In this document: positions 9,014-17,033 of the stretch, piece after piece | Numbering within the stretch: the stretch's first letter is position 1 | Layout of the letters: every line of letters starts with the position of its first letter | Origin: Nocardia beijingensis NBRC 16342 | GTDB taxonomy: Bacteria > Actinomycetota > Actinomycetes > Mycobacteriales > Mycobacteriaceae | Length of the DNA: 64,000 bases | Reading direction: 5' to 3' | Assembly: GCF_001612785.1 (NCBI RefSeq) | Contig: NZ_BDBC01000039.1 | Coordinates: forward strand, 1 to 64,000 | Program-made: the position numbers and the translations under genes | Notes under the pieces: model-generated | Seen by the model: only the letters and a program-made list of their open reading frames with translations | What the model was told of the DNA's origin: nothing | Database searches by the model: none

Positions 9014-9489
9014 TCGGCGTCTTCGGCATCCGCTGGAAGCGCCAGCAGTTCGTCGGCGCGTGCGAGCGCGGCGTCCATGCCCGCGGTGAGATCGTCCATC
9101 ACGGTCAGGCCGTCCAACAGGCCGGAGAGTTCGTCCTGCACGGCGCGCAGTTCGGCGATCGCCGGGTCCACCGGGAACCACGCGACCGCGTCGCGCCACC
9201 ACGGATCGTCGGACAACCACGCCCACAGCACGCCGCGCACCAGCACGGGATCGGAGGTGTACATCTGGAAGGACTCGGTCGCCGAACCGGCCCGGTGCTC
9301 CAGTTCGTAGACGCCGTCGGGCAGCAGCCTGGCCCGAATCTCGTGCAGGTCGGCACGGCTGAGTTCGAGCACGGTGTGTTCCGGCCCGGCCGGTGCGCCG
9401 AGCAGGTCGCCGAGCGCGTCTTCGGTCAGTTCCGGCAGCCGCGTCCCGTCTCCCATGCGGATGCGCACGTCGGTGGGGTCGATGCTCAT
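9004..9489 (-). CDS. hypothetical protein, acidic, 161 residues
   Basis: I do not recognise this protein. It is strongly acidic, rich in Asp, Glu, Leu and Trp (VLWAWLSDDPWWRDAVAWFP near residues 90-110), has no signal peptide or membrane segment, and ends in an acidic DAEDADQA tail. The C-terminal third is predicted helical. The ATG at 9489 is chosen because composition deteriorates upstream. It converges on the GH172 gene with a 10-base overlap and is divergent from the xylulokinase-like gene. Confidence 0.65.
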   Translation of the reverse strand: MSIDPTDVRIRMGDGTRLPELTEDALGDLLGAPAGPEHTVLELSRADLHEIRARLLPDGVYELEHRAGSATESFQMYTSDPVLVRGVLWAWLSDDPWWRDAVAWFPVDPAIAELRAVQDELSGLLDGLTVMDDLTAGMDAALARADELLALPADAEDADQA

Positions 9490-9711
9490 CGCGCCAGTCT
9501 GCCCGATACGGCGGCGGAATACCCGAAATGCTCCCGTGCGGGGCGGCGAGGGGCAAGGTGATCGTATGGGTGTGCTCCAGACGAACGGACGGTTCGCCGG
9601 ATCGCGCGGCGGGCTCGTCCTGGAAATGCGGCCGCGTTCGATCGGTCCGCATCCGCCGCGCTGCGGGTGCCGTATCCGCGACGCCTCCTGGCTTCGATCG
9701 GGGCGGGTCCG

Positions 9712-11121
9712 ATGACGACGGTGGCGGGAGTCGACAGCTCCACCCAGGCGTGCAAGGTCGTCGTCTGCGACGCCGACAGCGGTGCGATCCTCGCCCAGGG
9801 GCGGGCAACGCACCCGGAGGGAACCGAGGTCGCCCCGGCCGCCTGGTGGGCGGCGCTACAGACGGCGAGCGCGGGATTGCTCGACGACGTCGACGCGATC
9901 GCCGTCGCGGGACAGCAGCAGGGCTTGGTCCCGTTGGACGCGGCGGGCGTGCCGGTGCGGGACGCGCTGCTGTGGAACGACGTCCGCTCCGCCGATGCGG
10001 CGAAGGACTTGATCGCCGATCTCGGCGGGCCGCGGGCCTGGGCCGATGCCGTCGGCAGTGTGCCGGTGGCGGGCTCAACCGTCGCCAAACTGCGCTGGCT
10101 GGCCGACCACGAACCGGAACTCGCCGACCGCACCGCACACGTCGTGCTGCCGCACGACTACCTGACCTGGCGGCTCCGGGGCGGCGGACCGGGACGCGTG
10201 CTCGAGCCGACCACCGACCGGGGCGATGCCTCCGGCACCGGCTATTGGTCGCCCGCCGACGGCGACTATCGCGAAGACCTGCTCACCATGGCGTTCCGCG
10301 GACGCCGCCCGGCTCTGCCGCAGGTTCTCGGCCCGAACGAATCCGCGGGGCACACGCCGTCGGGCGCACTGGTCGCCGCCGGAACGGGGGACAACGCCGG
10401 CGCCGCGCTGGGCTTGGGCATCACGGACGGCGACGTGGTGGTCTCCCTCGGCACCAGCGGGACGGCCTACGCGCGCACCGATCGTCCCGCCGCCGACGCC
10501 ACCGGCGCGGTCTCCGGGTTCGCGGACGCCACCGGCGCGTTCCTGCCGCTGGTCTGCACACTCAACGCCGCCCGCATCCTGACCTCGACCGCCGATCTGC
10601 TCGGCGTGGATCTCCCCACGCTGGAAGCGCTCGCCGCACAGGAGCCGCCCGGCGCGGACGGCGTGGTCCTGCTGCCCTATCTCGCCGGTGAACGCACGCC
10701 CAACCTGCCGTACGCCACGGGCAGCCTGCACGGATTGCGGCCGGAGACGATGCGCCCCGGCACGGTGGCGCGCGCCGCCTTCGAGGGTCTGCTGTGCCAT
10801 CTCGCCGACGCGCTCGACCACCTCACCGAGATCGGCGGGGTGACGCCGCGGCGCGTGCTGCTCATCGGCGGCGCGGCGCGCTCCCGGCTGGTGGCGGCGA
10901 TCGCCGCGCAGGTCTTCGGCGTCACGGTGACGGTGCCGGAACCGGCCGAATATGTCGCGCTCGGCGCTGCCCGGCAGGCGGCATGGGCGCTCAGCGGCGC
11001 GTCCCGGCCGCCGGCCTGGCCCGCATGCCCGGTCGCGGAGATTCCGCCACCGGCCGACGCCGGGACCGGGCGAGAGATCCGAGCCGAATATCGGAGCGCC
11101 CGCCAAGCGCTCTACGGCTGA
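9712..11121 (+). CDS. xylulokinase-like FGGY carbohydrate kinase
   Basis: The 469-residue protein is closest in motifs to D-xylulokinase: GVDSSTQACK at the N-terminus, GQQQGLVPLD, LLWNDVRS, HDYLTWRL, and the signature AGTGDNAGAALG whose Asp227 would be the catalytic base. The C-terminus carries LLIGGAARSRL for ATP binding. XylB-type enzymes make D-xylulose 5-phosphate for the pentose phosphate pathway. The ATG at 9712 follows GGGGCGGG; the frame continues upstream without homology. No xylose isomerase lies next to it, so it may serve xylitol, arabitol or imported xylulose. It is the second FGGY kinase of this region. Confidence 0.87.
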   Translation: MTTVAGVDSSTQACKVVVCDADSGAILAQGRATHPEGTEVAPAAWWAALQTASAGLLDDVDAIAVAGQQQGLVPLDAAGVPVRDALLWNDVRSADAAKDLIADLGGPRAWADAVGSVPVAGSTVAKLRWLADHEPELADRTAHVVLPHDYLTWRLRGGGPGRVLEPTTDRGDASGTGYWSPADGDYREDLLTMAFRGRRPALPQVLGPNESAGHTPSGALVAAGTGDNAGAALGLGITDGDVVVSLGTSGTAYARTDRPAADATGAVSGFADATGAFLPLVCTLNAARILTSTADLLGVDLPTLEALAAQEPPGADGVVLLPYLAGERTPNLPYATGSLHGLRPETMRPGTVARAAFEGLLCHLADALDHLTEIGGVTPRRVLLIGGAARSRLVAAIAAQVFGVTVTVPEPAEYVALGAARQAAWALSGASRPPAWPACPVAEIPPPADAGTGREIRAEYRSARQALYG

Positions 11122-11276
11122 CCACGGTCGTCATCGCGATTCCCGCCCGATCCGCCGTGTGCGGGGGATCGGGAAGTAACCCGTTTCCACCTCCGAGTGG
11201 CCGATTTGCGTCGCCGGGTGGCGCCTCGACGGACAGAGGGGTTGGATCACCCTCGTCGAAGAGAGGTGGACGACGA

Positions 11277-11906
11277 ATGACCGATACCCTGGTGCGGAGG
11301 GCGGTGACGGCGGAACGGACGGAACTCGCCGAACTACTGGCCGGATTGGACGCCGAGGGCTGGGACGCTCCGACGCTGTGCGCGGGCTGGCGGGTACGCG
11401 AAGTGGTCGCGCACATCACCATGCCGTATCGCCTGTCGAGCGGACGCTTCGCGCTGGGTATGGTCGCGGCGTTCGGAAACTTCAACCGCATGGCCGACCG
11501 CACCGCCCGGATGGACGCCGCCACGCTCAGCACCTCGGATCTGCTGAAAGCGCTGTGGGACAACGTCGATCACCCGTGGCGACCGCCGGGCGGCGGGCTG
11601 TCCAACGCGTTGAGCCACGATGTGATCCACGGATTGGACATCACCGTGGCGCTCGGCCTCGACCGCCTGGTGCCCGAGGACCGGATGCGCTTGGTCCTGG
11701 ACACGATCGATCCCAGGACCGTCAAGCTGTTCGGCGCCAAGCTCGGCGGCATCGAATTGCGCGCCGACGACCTGGACTTCAGCTACGGATCCGGCACGGT
11801 GCTGTCCGGTCGCGCCCAGGACCTGCTGCTGGTCCTCTGCGGTCGCAAATTGCCCGCCGGGCACCTCAGCGGCGAGCCCGCGGAGCGTTTCACCAGACGC
11901 GGATGA
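11277..11906 (+). CDS. maleylpyruvate isomerase family (mycothiol-dependent, DinB-like) protein
   Basis: The 209-residue protein opens with the DinB/MDMPI-type four-helix domain: ERTELAELLAGLDAEGWDAPTLCAG then WRVREVVAHI, with His48 a likely metal ligand and a second His at SHDVIHGLDI. This TIGR03083-type family uses mycothiol as cofactor in many actinobacteria. A good GAGAGGTGG ribosome site precedes ATG 11277. It converges with the XRE regulator. The reaction cannot be read from sequence. Confidence 0.8.
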   Translation: MTDTLVRRAVTAERTELAELLAGLDAEGWDAPTLCAGWRVREVVAHITMPYRLSSGRFALGMVAAFGNFNRMADRTARMDAATLSTSDLLKALWDNVDHPWRPPGGGLSNALSHDVIHGLDITVALGLDRLVPEDRMRLVLDTIDPRTVKLFGAKLGGIELRADDLDFSYGSGTVLSGRAQDLLLVLCGRKLPAGHLSGEPAERFTRRG

Positions 11907-11919
11907 TCCGCGTGCGGGC

Positions 11920-12705
11920 TCACCGGCGGCTGTCGGCGCTCTCGCGCAGGTAGGCGGCCGTTTCGTCGTCGGCGGGAAAGTACGCTTCCACCGCGATCTC
12001 GTCGAGCGTGATGTCGAAGGCCGCGCCGAAGGTCGTGATGGTGCTGAAGAACGCGAGTTCCGCGTCGCGGTGGCGCAACCGGATGGGCAGCAGGATGTCC
12101 GCGGAGTCACTGTCCGCACCGCTCGGCGAGCCGTAGGAGCGCAGTTCCTCGTACAGGGCCGCCAGGCCGGCATCTCCGGTCGCCATGACCTGGCGGGCCA
12201 GGCGAGGCAGCAGGAAAGCGCGGACCTGCTCGAGGTTGCGTATCCGGGGCGCGAAGCCGGCGGGATGCAGTCCGAGTCGCATCATGTTGATCGGCGGGTC
12301 GAGCAGCTCCGGAGCCACGCCGTCGAAGAACACGCCGACGCAGTCGTTGGCCTGCACCAGATTCCAGCGCCGGTCCACCGCCAGCGCCGGATACGGTTCG
12401 TGCAGGCGCAGGACGCGCTGCACGGCGTCGCGGGCGCGCCGCAGCGCGGGGTCGTTCCAGTCGCTGCGGCGGAACTCGGGAGCGTGTCCCGCGGCGATCA
12501 GCACGCGATTGCGTTCGCGCAGCGGGATGTCGAGCTGCTCGGCCAAGTGCAGCACCATGGCGCGGCTCGGCGTCGTGCGGCCGGTCTCCACGAAACTGAC
12601 GTGCCGGGCGGACACGTCGGCCTGGATGGCCAGGTCCAGCTGGCTCAGCTTCCGCCGGTGCCGCCACTCCCGCAGCAGCTCTCCCACCGGTCGATCACCG
12701 TTCAT
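11920..12705 (-). CDS. XRE-family regulator with MmyB-like ligand-binding domain
   Basis: The 261-residue protein has a Cro/C1 helix-turn-helix at residues 8-65 (LREWRHRRKLSQLDLAIQAD region) and a C-terminal MmyB-like PAS-fold domain from about 105 to 250 (YPALAVDRRWNLVQAND is typical). Such regulators in actinobacteria often control a divergent oxidoreductase or small enzyme and bind a hydrophobic ligand. Here the divergent gene is the NTF2-like protein at 12793, and a palindrome lies between them at 12739-12759. Length and domain order are normal. Confidence 0.9.
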   Translation of the reverse strand: MNGDRPVGELLREWRHRRKLSQLDLAIQADVSARHVSFVETGRTTPSRAMVLHLAEQLDIPLRERNRVLIAAGHAPEFRRSDWNDPALRRARDAVQRVLRLHEPYPALAVDRRWNLVQANDCVGVFFDGVAPELLDPPINMMRLGLHPAGFAPRIRNLEQVRAFLLPRLARQVMATGDAGLAALYEELRSYGSPSGADSDSADILLPIRLRHRDAELAFFSTITTFGAAFDITLDEIAVEAYFPADDETAAYLRESADSRR

Positions 12706-12738
12706 CGGCCCAGTATCACCACGCCCCGGTCGCGCCCG

Positions 12739-12759
12739 CGATTACATGGCAGGTAATCG
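12739..12759. promoter_or_regulatory. putative operator for the XRE/MmyB regulator
   Basis: A palindrome CGATTAC-N7-GTAATCG sits in the 87-base gap between the divergent regulator and NTF2-like gene. Related regulators are known to bind TTAC...GTAA type dyads, so autoregulation plus control of the enzyme gene is likely. Role is inferred from position and symmetry. Confidence 0.55.
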
Positions 12760-12792
12760 ACGCCCGGTGCGGCCGCTGCCAGTGTCGGCGGC

Positions 12793-13176
12793 ATGACGAA
12801 AGACGACACCGCACTGCGCAACAAGGAACTGCTCTCGAGTGGCTTCGCGGAATTCGCCGCGGGCAACGTGGACGTACTGCGCACGCTGCTGCACGACGAT
12901 TTCCTCGAACACAGTCCAGGCAATCCCTCGGGCAAGGACGCTTTCCTGGAGTTCATCGCACAGGCAGCGGTCAGCAGGTCGAAGCTGGAGCTGGCGCGGG
13001 TGATCGCCGACGACGAGTACGTGGTCATGCACTACCGCATGGTCCCGCCCGGCGGCGAAGAACCCGACCTGGCGGTGGTCGACATCTGGCGGGTGGCCGA
13101 CGGAAAGATCGTGGAGCACTGGGACGTGGTGCAACCGGTGCCCGATCCGGAGCAGATCCCGCACGGCATGTTCTGA
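12793..13176 (+). CDS. SnoaL-like / NTF2-fold protein
   Basis: The 127-residue protein has the NTF2/SnoaL pattern: helical N-terminus (NKELLSSGFAEFAAGNVDVL), HDDFLEHSPG, central strands EYVVMHYRMV and the C-terminal VDIWRVADGKIVEHWDVVQPVP typical of the family. Members are small cyclases, isomerases or ligand binders. It is probably controlled by the divergent MmyB-type regulator. A strong terminator-like hairpin follows five bases after the stop. Substrate unknown. Confidence 0.85.
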   Translation: MTKDDTALRNKELLSSGFAEFAAGNVDVLRTLLHDDFLEHSPGNPSGKDAFLEFIAQAAVSRSKLELARVIADDEYVVMHYRMVPPGGEEPDLAVVDIWRVADGKIVEHWDVVQPVPDPEQIPHGMF

Positions 13177-13180
13177 CCCG

Positions 13181-13212
13181 GGCCGGTCGGTTTCCTCGGG
13201 AACCGACCGGCC
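13181..13212 (+). terminator. terminator-like hairpin after the NTF2-like gene
   Basis: A perfect 12-base stem GGCCGGTCGGTT / AACCGACCGGCC with an 8-base loop starts five bases after the stop at 13176. There is no T-run, as is common for actinobacterial terminators. Confidence 0.65.
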
Positions 13213-13228
13213 GCGGTAGGTCCGCATC

Positions 13229-13269
13229 GATCCGATCGGGCGCCGGACGGCCGCGCACCCGATCGGATC
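13229..13269. terminator. second hairpin between convergent genes, likely serving leuA
   Basis: A perfect 12-base stem GATCCGATCGGG / CCCGATCGGATC encloses a 17-base loop. It lies 77 bases past the leuA stop on the minus strand and 53 bases past the NTF2-like gene on the plus strand. Being symmetrical it could stop transcription from both sides. Confidence 0.5.
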
Positions 13270-13345
13270 ATCAGCGGTCATCCGCCCCTGCCGGACCGTT
13301 CCGTCACGTCGAGCGCCGACCGCCGCGGCACCGCGCGTCGGCTCC

Positions 13346-15094
13346 TCATCGCCGGGCCGCGCGTGCGGCGGCGCGCACGACCGCGGCAAGCGCCGCCCCC
13401 TGGGCGGAATCGCCTCGGCCGCAGGTCCACTCGGTGTGGTCGGCGCTGCGGTACTCCAGGTAGGCGATGGCGCTGTCGTCGCTGTCGATCGTGTGCTGGG
13501 TCAGGCCGAGCACCTCGATGCGATACCCGGCCTCGGCCAGTGCCTCGGTGAGCACCCCGACGGGGCCGCCGCGACGGCGTGTCCGGTGGGTGACCCCGTC
13601 GATGATCAGCGTGATCTCGGTGTCCCCGTCGTCGTTGGTGCGCCAGTCTTTCACGGCGGGCCCCGAGGGTTCGTCGCAGTAGACCGCCTCGAACAGATCT
13701 CGCAGTTCGGCGGCGGTGATCTCGACGCCGGTGTCGTCGGCGAGCGCCTGCACGTGCCGGGCGAAATCGATCTGCAGGCGGCGTGGCAGGTCCATGCCGT
13801 ATTCGGTGTGCAGCAGGTAGGCGATGCCACCCTTGCCGGATTGGGAGTTGACCCGGATCACCGCGTCGTAGCTGCGGCCGATGTCGGCGGGATCGATGGG
13901 CAGATACGGGACGTGCCAGTCGAGCTCACGCTCCGGGATGCCCGTCGCGGCGGCGCGGGCGCGATGCTCGGCCATGCCCTTCTTGATCGCGTCCTGATGG
14001 GTGCCGGAGAACGCGGTGTGCACCAGATCGCCCACGTACGGGTGCCGTTCGTGGAGCGGCATGCGCGTGCAGTATTCGACGGTGCGCCGGATCTCGTCGA
14101 TGTCGGAGAAGTCGATCATCGGATCGACGCCCTGCGCGTGCAGGTTCAGCGCCAGCGTGGCGATGTCGACGTTGCCGGTGCGCTCGCCGTTGCCGAAGAC
14201 GCAGCCCTCGACGCGCTGCGCGCCCGCGAGCACGGCCAGCTCGGCGCACGCGATGCCGGTGCCGCGATCGTTGTGCGGGTGCACCGACAGGATGACGCTG
14301 TCGCGGCGGGCCAGATTGCGATGCATGTATTCGATCTGGTCGGCGTACACGTTCGGGGTGGCGACCTCGACGGTGGCGGGCAGGTTGAGGATGACCGGCC
14401 GCCGCGCGGTGGCGTCCCACAAGGTGGTCATCCGGTCGCAGAGCTCGAGCACATAGTCGGGCTCGGTCAGGTTGAACACTTCGGGCGAGAATTCGAACCG
14501 CACGTTCGGCAGGTCCCCGGCGCAGTCCAGCACGGCGCGGCCGCCGTCGAGGATCAGTTCGGCCAGCGCCGCGCGGTCCTTGCCGAGCACGATGTCGCGC
14601 CACGCGGGAGCCGTCGCGGTGTACATGTGGATGACGACGTCGTTGCGGATACCGCGGATCGAGGCGACCGTGCGCTCGATGAGATCGCGCCGCGCCGGGG
14701 TGAACACGGCGATGGTCACGTCCTCTGGTGCGAGATCGTCTTCGGCGATGAGCCGCACGAAGTCGAAGTCGGTCTGCGACGCCGACGGGTAACCGACCTC
14801 GATCTCCTTGTAGCCCATGGCGACCAGGAGCTCGAAGAAGCGCCGTTTGCGCGCCGGGTCCATCGGCTCGGCGAGGGCCTGGTTGCCGTCGCGCAGGTCG
14901 ACCGGCACCCACAGCGGCGCCTGCGTGATCCTGGCGCCGGGCCAGTCCCGTTGCGTGAGCGGAACTTCCACGCGTTGGTAGACGTCCCGGTAGCGGTGCG
15001 ACGGCATGTGCGAACGCCGCTGGCGATTCCACGCCGGAGCCTGTGCGGGCATTTCGCCGTCGGGCGTGTGGATGGTGGGGAAAGCGGTGGTCAT
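13346..15094 (-). CDS. leuA: 2-isopropylmalate synthase
   Basis: The 582-residue protein condenses acetyl-CoA with 2-ketoisovalerate, the first committed step of leucine synthesis. It has the LeuA layout: TIM-barrel catalytic domain with LRDGNQ at 67-72 and metal-binding HPHNDRGTG, a linker with SGTHQDAIKKG, and a C-terminal LeuA dimer/allosteric domain ending near residue 582, where leucine feedback binds. Length fits the long actinobacterial type. The ATG at 15094 follows a leader with a leucine-rich peptide and two hairpins, indicating attenuation in addition to feedback inhibition. The gene stands alone; no other leu gene is adjacent. Confidence 0.96.
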   Translation of the reverse strand: MTTAFPTIHTPDGEMPAQAPAWNRQRRSHMPSHRYRDVYQRVEVPLTQRDWPGARITQAPLWVPVDLRDGNQALAEPMDPARKRRFFELLVAMGYKEIEVGYPSASQTDFDFVRLIAEDDLAPEDVTIAVFTPARRDLIERTVASIRGIRNDVVIHMYTATAPAWRDIVLGKDRAALAELILDGGRAVLDCAGDLPNVRFEFSPEVFNLTEPDYVLELCDRMTTLWDATARRPVILNLPATVEVATPNVYADQIEYMHRNLARRDSVILSVHPHNDRGTGIACAELAVLAGAQRVEGCVFGNGERTGNVDIATLALNLHAQGVDPMIDFSDIDEIRRTVEYCTRMPLHERHPYVGDLVHTAFSGTHQDAIKKGMAEHRARAAATGIPERELDWHVPYLPIDPADIGRSYDAVIRVNSQSGKGGIAYLLHTEYGMDLPRRLQIDFARHVQALADDTGVEITAAELRDLFEAVYCDEPSGPAVKDWRTNDDGDTEITLIIDGVTHRTRRRGGPVGVLTEALAEAGYRIEVLGLTQHTIDSDDSAIAYLEYRSADHTEWTCGRGDSAQGAALAAVVRAAARAARR

Positions 15095-15114
15095 GGGTCT
15101 GCTTTCTGGCCGTT

Positions 15115-15144
15115 GTGGCCGTCACGACAAAGGTGACCGGCCAC
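15115..15144 (-). promoter_or_regulatory. second leader hairpin upstream of leuA
   Basis: On the minus strand GTGGCCGGTCAC and GTGACGGCCAC pair with one bulge around a 7-base loop. It lies between the attenuator stem and the leuA ribosome site and may be part of the switch or shield the ribosome site. Confidence 0.45.
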
Positions 15145-15153
15145 GACGAAGCC

Positions 15154-15190
15154 CCACGGCGGGGGGCCGGTCGTTCAGGCCCCGCCGTGG
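15154..15190 (-). terminator. leuA attenuator hairpin
   Basis: An 11-base perfect stem CCACGGCGGGG / CCCCGCCGTGG. Its 5' arm is formed by the last codons of the leader peptide (from base 15190), so a ribosome held at the leucine codons just upstream would cover the arm. This is the classical arrangement for ribosome-controlled attenuation. Confidence 0.65.
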
Positions 15191-15216
15191 CGGCTAAGCA
15201 GAAGCATGGTGCGCAT
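15175..15216 (-). CDS. leu leader peptide
   Basis: A 13-codon frame encodes MRTMLLLSRHGGA, with three consecutive leucine codons (CTT CTG CTT, 15204-15196) placed just before the attenuator stem. It is upstream of leuA and in the same direction. A TACAGT -10 element (15231-15226) lies 9 bases before the ATG, so the transcript probably begins within a few bases of the start codon (near-leaderless). Low charged leucyl-tRNA would stall the ribosome here and favour leuA expression. Leader peptides of this type are known for actinobacterial leuA. Confidence 0.7.
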   Translation of the reverse strand: MRTMLLLSRHGGA

Positions 15217-15262
15217 GATGGCTAGACTGTACACGACTCCTCAGACAAGTAGAGAGGTAGCG

Positions 15263-15934
15263 ATGATCGCGCAGGTACGGCGTCATCCGCTGGCCGCGCA
15301 GGCGGCCGAGGTGCTGCTCGCCAGGATCCAGGCGGGCGAATGGCCGCTGGGTCACCGCCTCCCCGGTGAGACCACGCTGGCGGCACAGCTCGGCGTCGGC
15401 CGCTCGACGCTGCGGGAGGCGATCCGCGAGCTGGCCGGAAAAGGCGTGCTGGACAGCAGGCAAGGCGCGGGCGTCTTCGTCACCGCCCTCGACGCGACCG
15501 AGGAGTGGGACGCGGTGCTGCGCCGCGCCACCATCGCGTCGGTGATCGAAGCGCGCATCGCCATCGAGGCCGAGGCCGCCGCGCTGGCCGCCCAGCGGCG
15601 CACCCCCGCCGACCTGCGGATGATCCGCCGATCGCTGGCCGAGCGGCAAGCACACGGCGAGGCGGTGGCCGAGCACGTCGACGCCGATATGGCGTTCCAC
15701 CGGGCGGTCATCGTAGCCGCGCACAACGACGTGCTGACCCAGTTGTTCGACAGCTTCCTGCCGCGGCTGCGCCTGGCGATGATCGACATGCTGAAGATCC
15801 GCCCGGTGCCGTCGGAGTCCGCCGATCACGCCGCGCACCAGCGCCTGGCCGACGCCATCGCCGCCCGCAACCCCACCGCCGCGGCGGAGTACAGCCGCGC
15901 GCATCTGACCACTCTGAAAGAGGCTTTCGCGTGA
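15263..15934 (+). CDS. GntR/FadR-family transcriptional regulator (FCD domain)
   Basis: The 223-residue protein has a GntR winged helix at residues 5-70 (LPGETTLAAQLGVGRSTLRE) and an FCD ligand domain at 85-215 with the metal-ligand pattern DADMAFHRAVIVAAHN. FCD regulators sense small acids or sugar acids. ATG 15263 is preceded by AGAGAGGTAG; the frame extends upstream without homology. A TAGACT -10-like element (15223-15228) overlaps the divergent leu promoter. The stop overlaps the next gene (ABC ATPase) by four bases, so the two are co-translated. Confidence 0.9.
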   Translation: MIAQVRRHPLAAQAAEVLLARIQAGEWPLGHRLPGETTLAAQLGVGRSTLREAIRELAGKGVLDSRQGAGVFVTALDATEEWDAVLRRATIASVIEARIAIEAEAAALAAQRRTPADLRMIRRSLAERQAHGEAVAEHVDADMAFHRAVIVAAHNDVLTQLFDSFLPRLRLAMIDMLKIRPVPSESADHAAHQRLADAIAARNPTAAAEYSRAHLTTLKEAFA

Positions 15935-16737
15935 CCGATCCGGTGCTCGAGCTGACCGACGTGACCTTCCGCCGGGAGGGCAAGAAGATCATCGACGGGA
16001 TCTCGCTGACCGTGCGGGCCGGTGAGCGCTGGGCGCTGCTGGGCCCCAACGGCGCGGGCAAGAGCACGCTGCTCGGCTTCTGCGGCGCCGTCACCTTCCC
16101 CACCTCCGGCTCGGTCCGGGTGCTCGGCGCGCAGCTCGGCCGCGTCGAATTGCAGCGGCTGCGCCGTGGCATCGGCCAGGTGAACCCGCGTCACCCGTTG
16201 CGCTCGCCGCTGACCATCCGCGAGGTCGTGCTGACCGGGCTGACCGCGACCATCGACATGCCCATGCGCTGGACCCCGGCCCCCGACCAGCTCGACCGGG
16301 CCGACGCGATGATCGACACCGTCGGTCTGACGGGGAAGGCGAGCGAGATCTGGCCCACGCTGAGCCAAGGCGAACGCGGCCGCGCCCTCATCGCCCGAGC
16401 GCTGATCGCCGAGCCCCGGCTGCTGCTGTTCGACGAACCGTCCACCGGACTGGACGTCGCCGCCCGCGAGCAGTTGCTGGACACCCTCGACACCCTGGAC
16501 CGGACCCACCCCGACGTCGCCTCCATTCTGGTCACCCACCATCTGGAGGAACTGCCGAGCACGACCACGCACGCGCTGCTGATCGCGGGCGGGCATGCCG
16601 TCGCGGCGGGTCCCGCCGTGGAGACGATCACCACCGAGAACGTCACCGCCGCCTTCGCACACCCGGTCGAAGTCCGCCACGACGACGGCCGCTGGACCGC
16701 GCGGGCAGCCCGCAGACCCTCCGCGTGGCCGCGATAA
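15931..16737 (+). CDS. ABC transporter ATP-binding protein without a permease neighbour
   Basis: The 268-residue protein is a single ABC ATPase: Walker A GPNGAGKST, Q-loop QVNPRHPL, signature LSQGERGRALIARAL (LSQGE instead of LSGGQ), Walker B LLLFDEPSTGLD and H-loop VTHHLEEL. GTG 15931 overlaps the regulator stop. No permease or binding protein lies nearby. This resembles stand-alone ATPases of the YlmA/ModF kind, which may not work in transport. The pairing with a GntR regulator by a 4-base overlap is the unusual point. Confidence 0.9.
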   Translation: MTDPVLELTDVTFRREGKKIIDGISLTVRAGERWALLGPNGAGKSTLLGFCGAVTFPTSGSVRVLGAQLGRVELQRLRRGIGQVNPRHPLRSPLTIREVVLTGLTATIDMPMRWTPAPDQLDRADAMIDTVGLTGKASEIWPTLSQGERGRALIARALIAEPRLLLFDEPSTGLDVAAREQLLDTLDTLDRTHPDVASILVTHHLEELPSTTTHALLIAGGHAVAAGPAVETITTENVTAAFAHPVEVRHDDGRWTARAARRPSAWPR

Positions 16738-17033
16738 TCCCCCATCGCCCTGAAGCCGGACCGAGTTCAGCTCGAACGGGCCGCACCCCGTCACCGCGTT
16801 CACCGAGGTCGTCGCGGAGCCGAAGCGCGCGGGCGCAAGGCGCACGACGGTGGGACCGGCGCTGGTGGACGCGCTCGTCGGCCATCGCCCCCTGTGCGAC
16901 GCCGGGCGCGGCGACCTGCGCGCCGAACTCCCGAGCCAAGCGCACCACGGTGGTAACGCCGCTGTAATCGCCACACCGCAAACGCGTGTGAGTATGCAGC
17001 GAAATCGTTGATCACCGAAGGGAATACGGCTAC

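Noticed and set aside
13436..15136. 566-residue plus-strand frame opposite leuA
   Set aside because: Antisense shadow of leuA; Val/Gly/His/Arg-rich with no domain.
16738..17033. Possible small gene between the ABC ATPase and the hypothetical protein
   Set aside because: A stretch reading VVRLAREFGAQVAAPGV on the minus strand looked protein-like but has no start, domain or consistent continuation.
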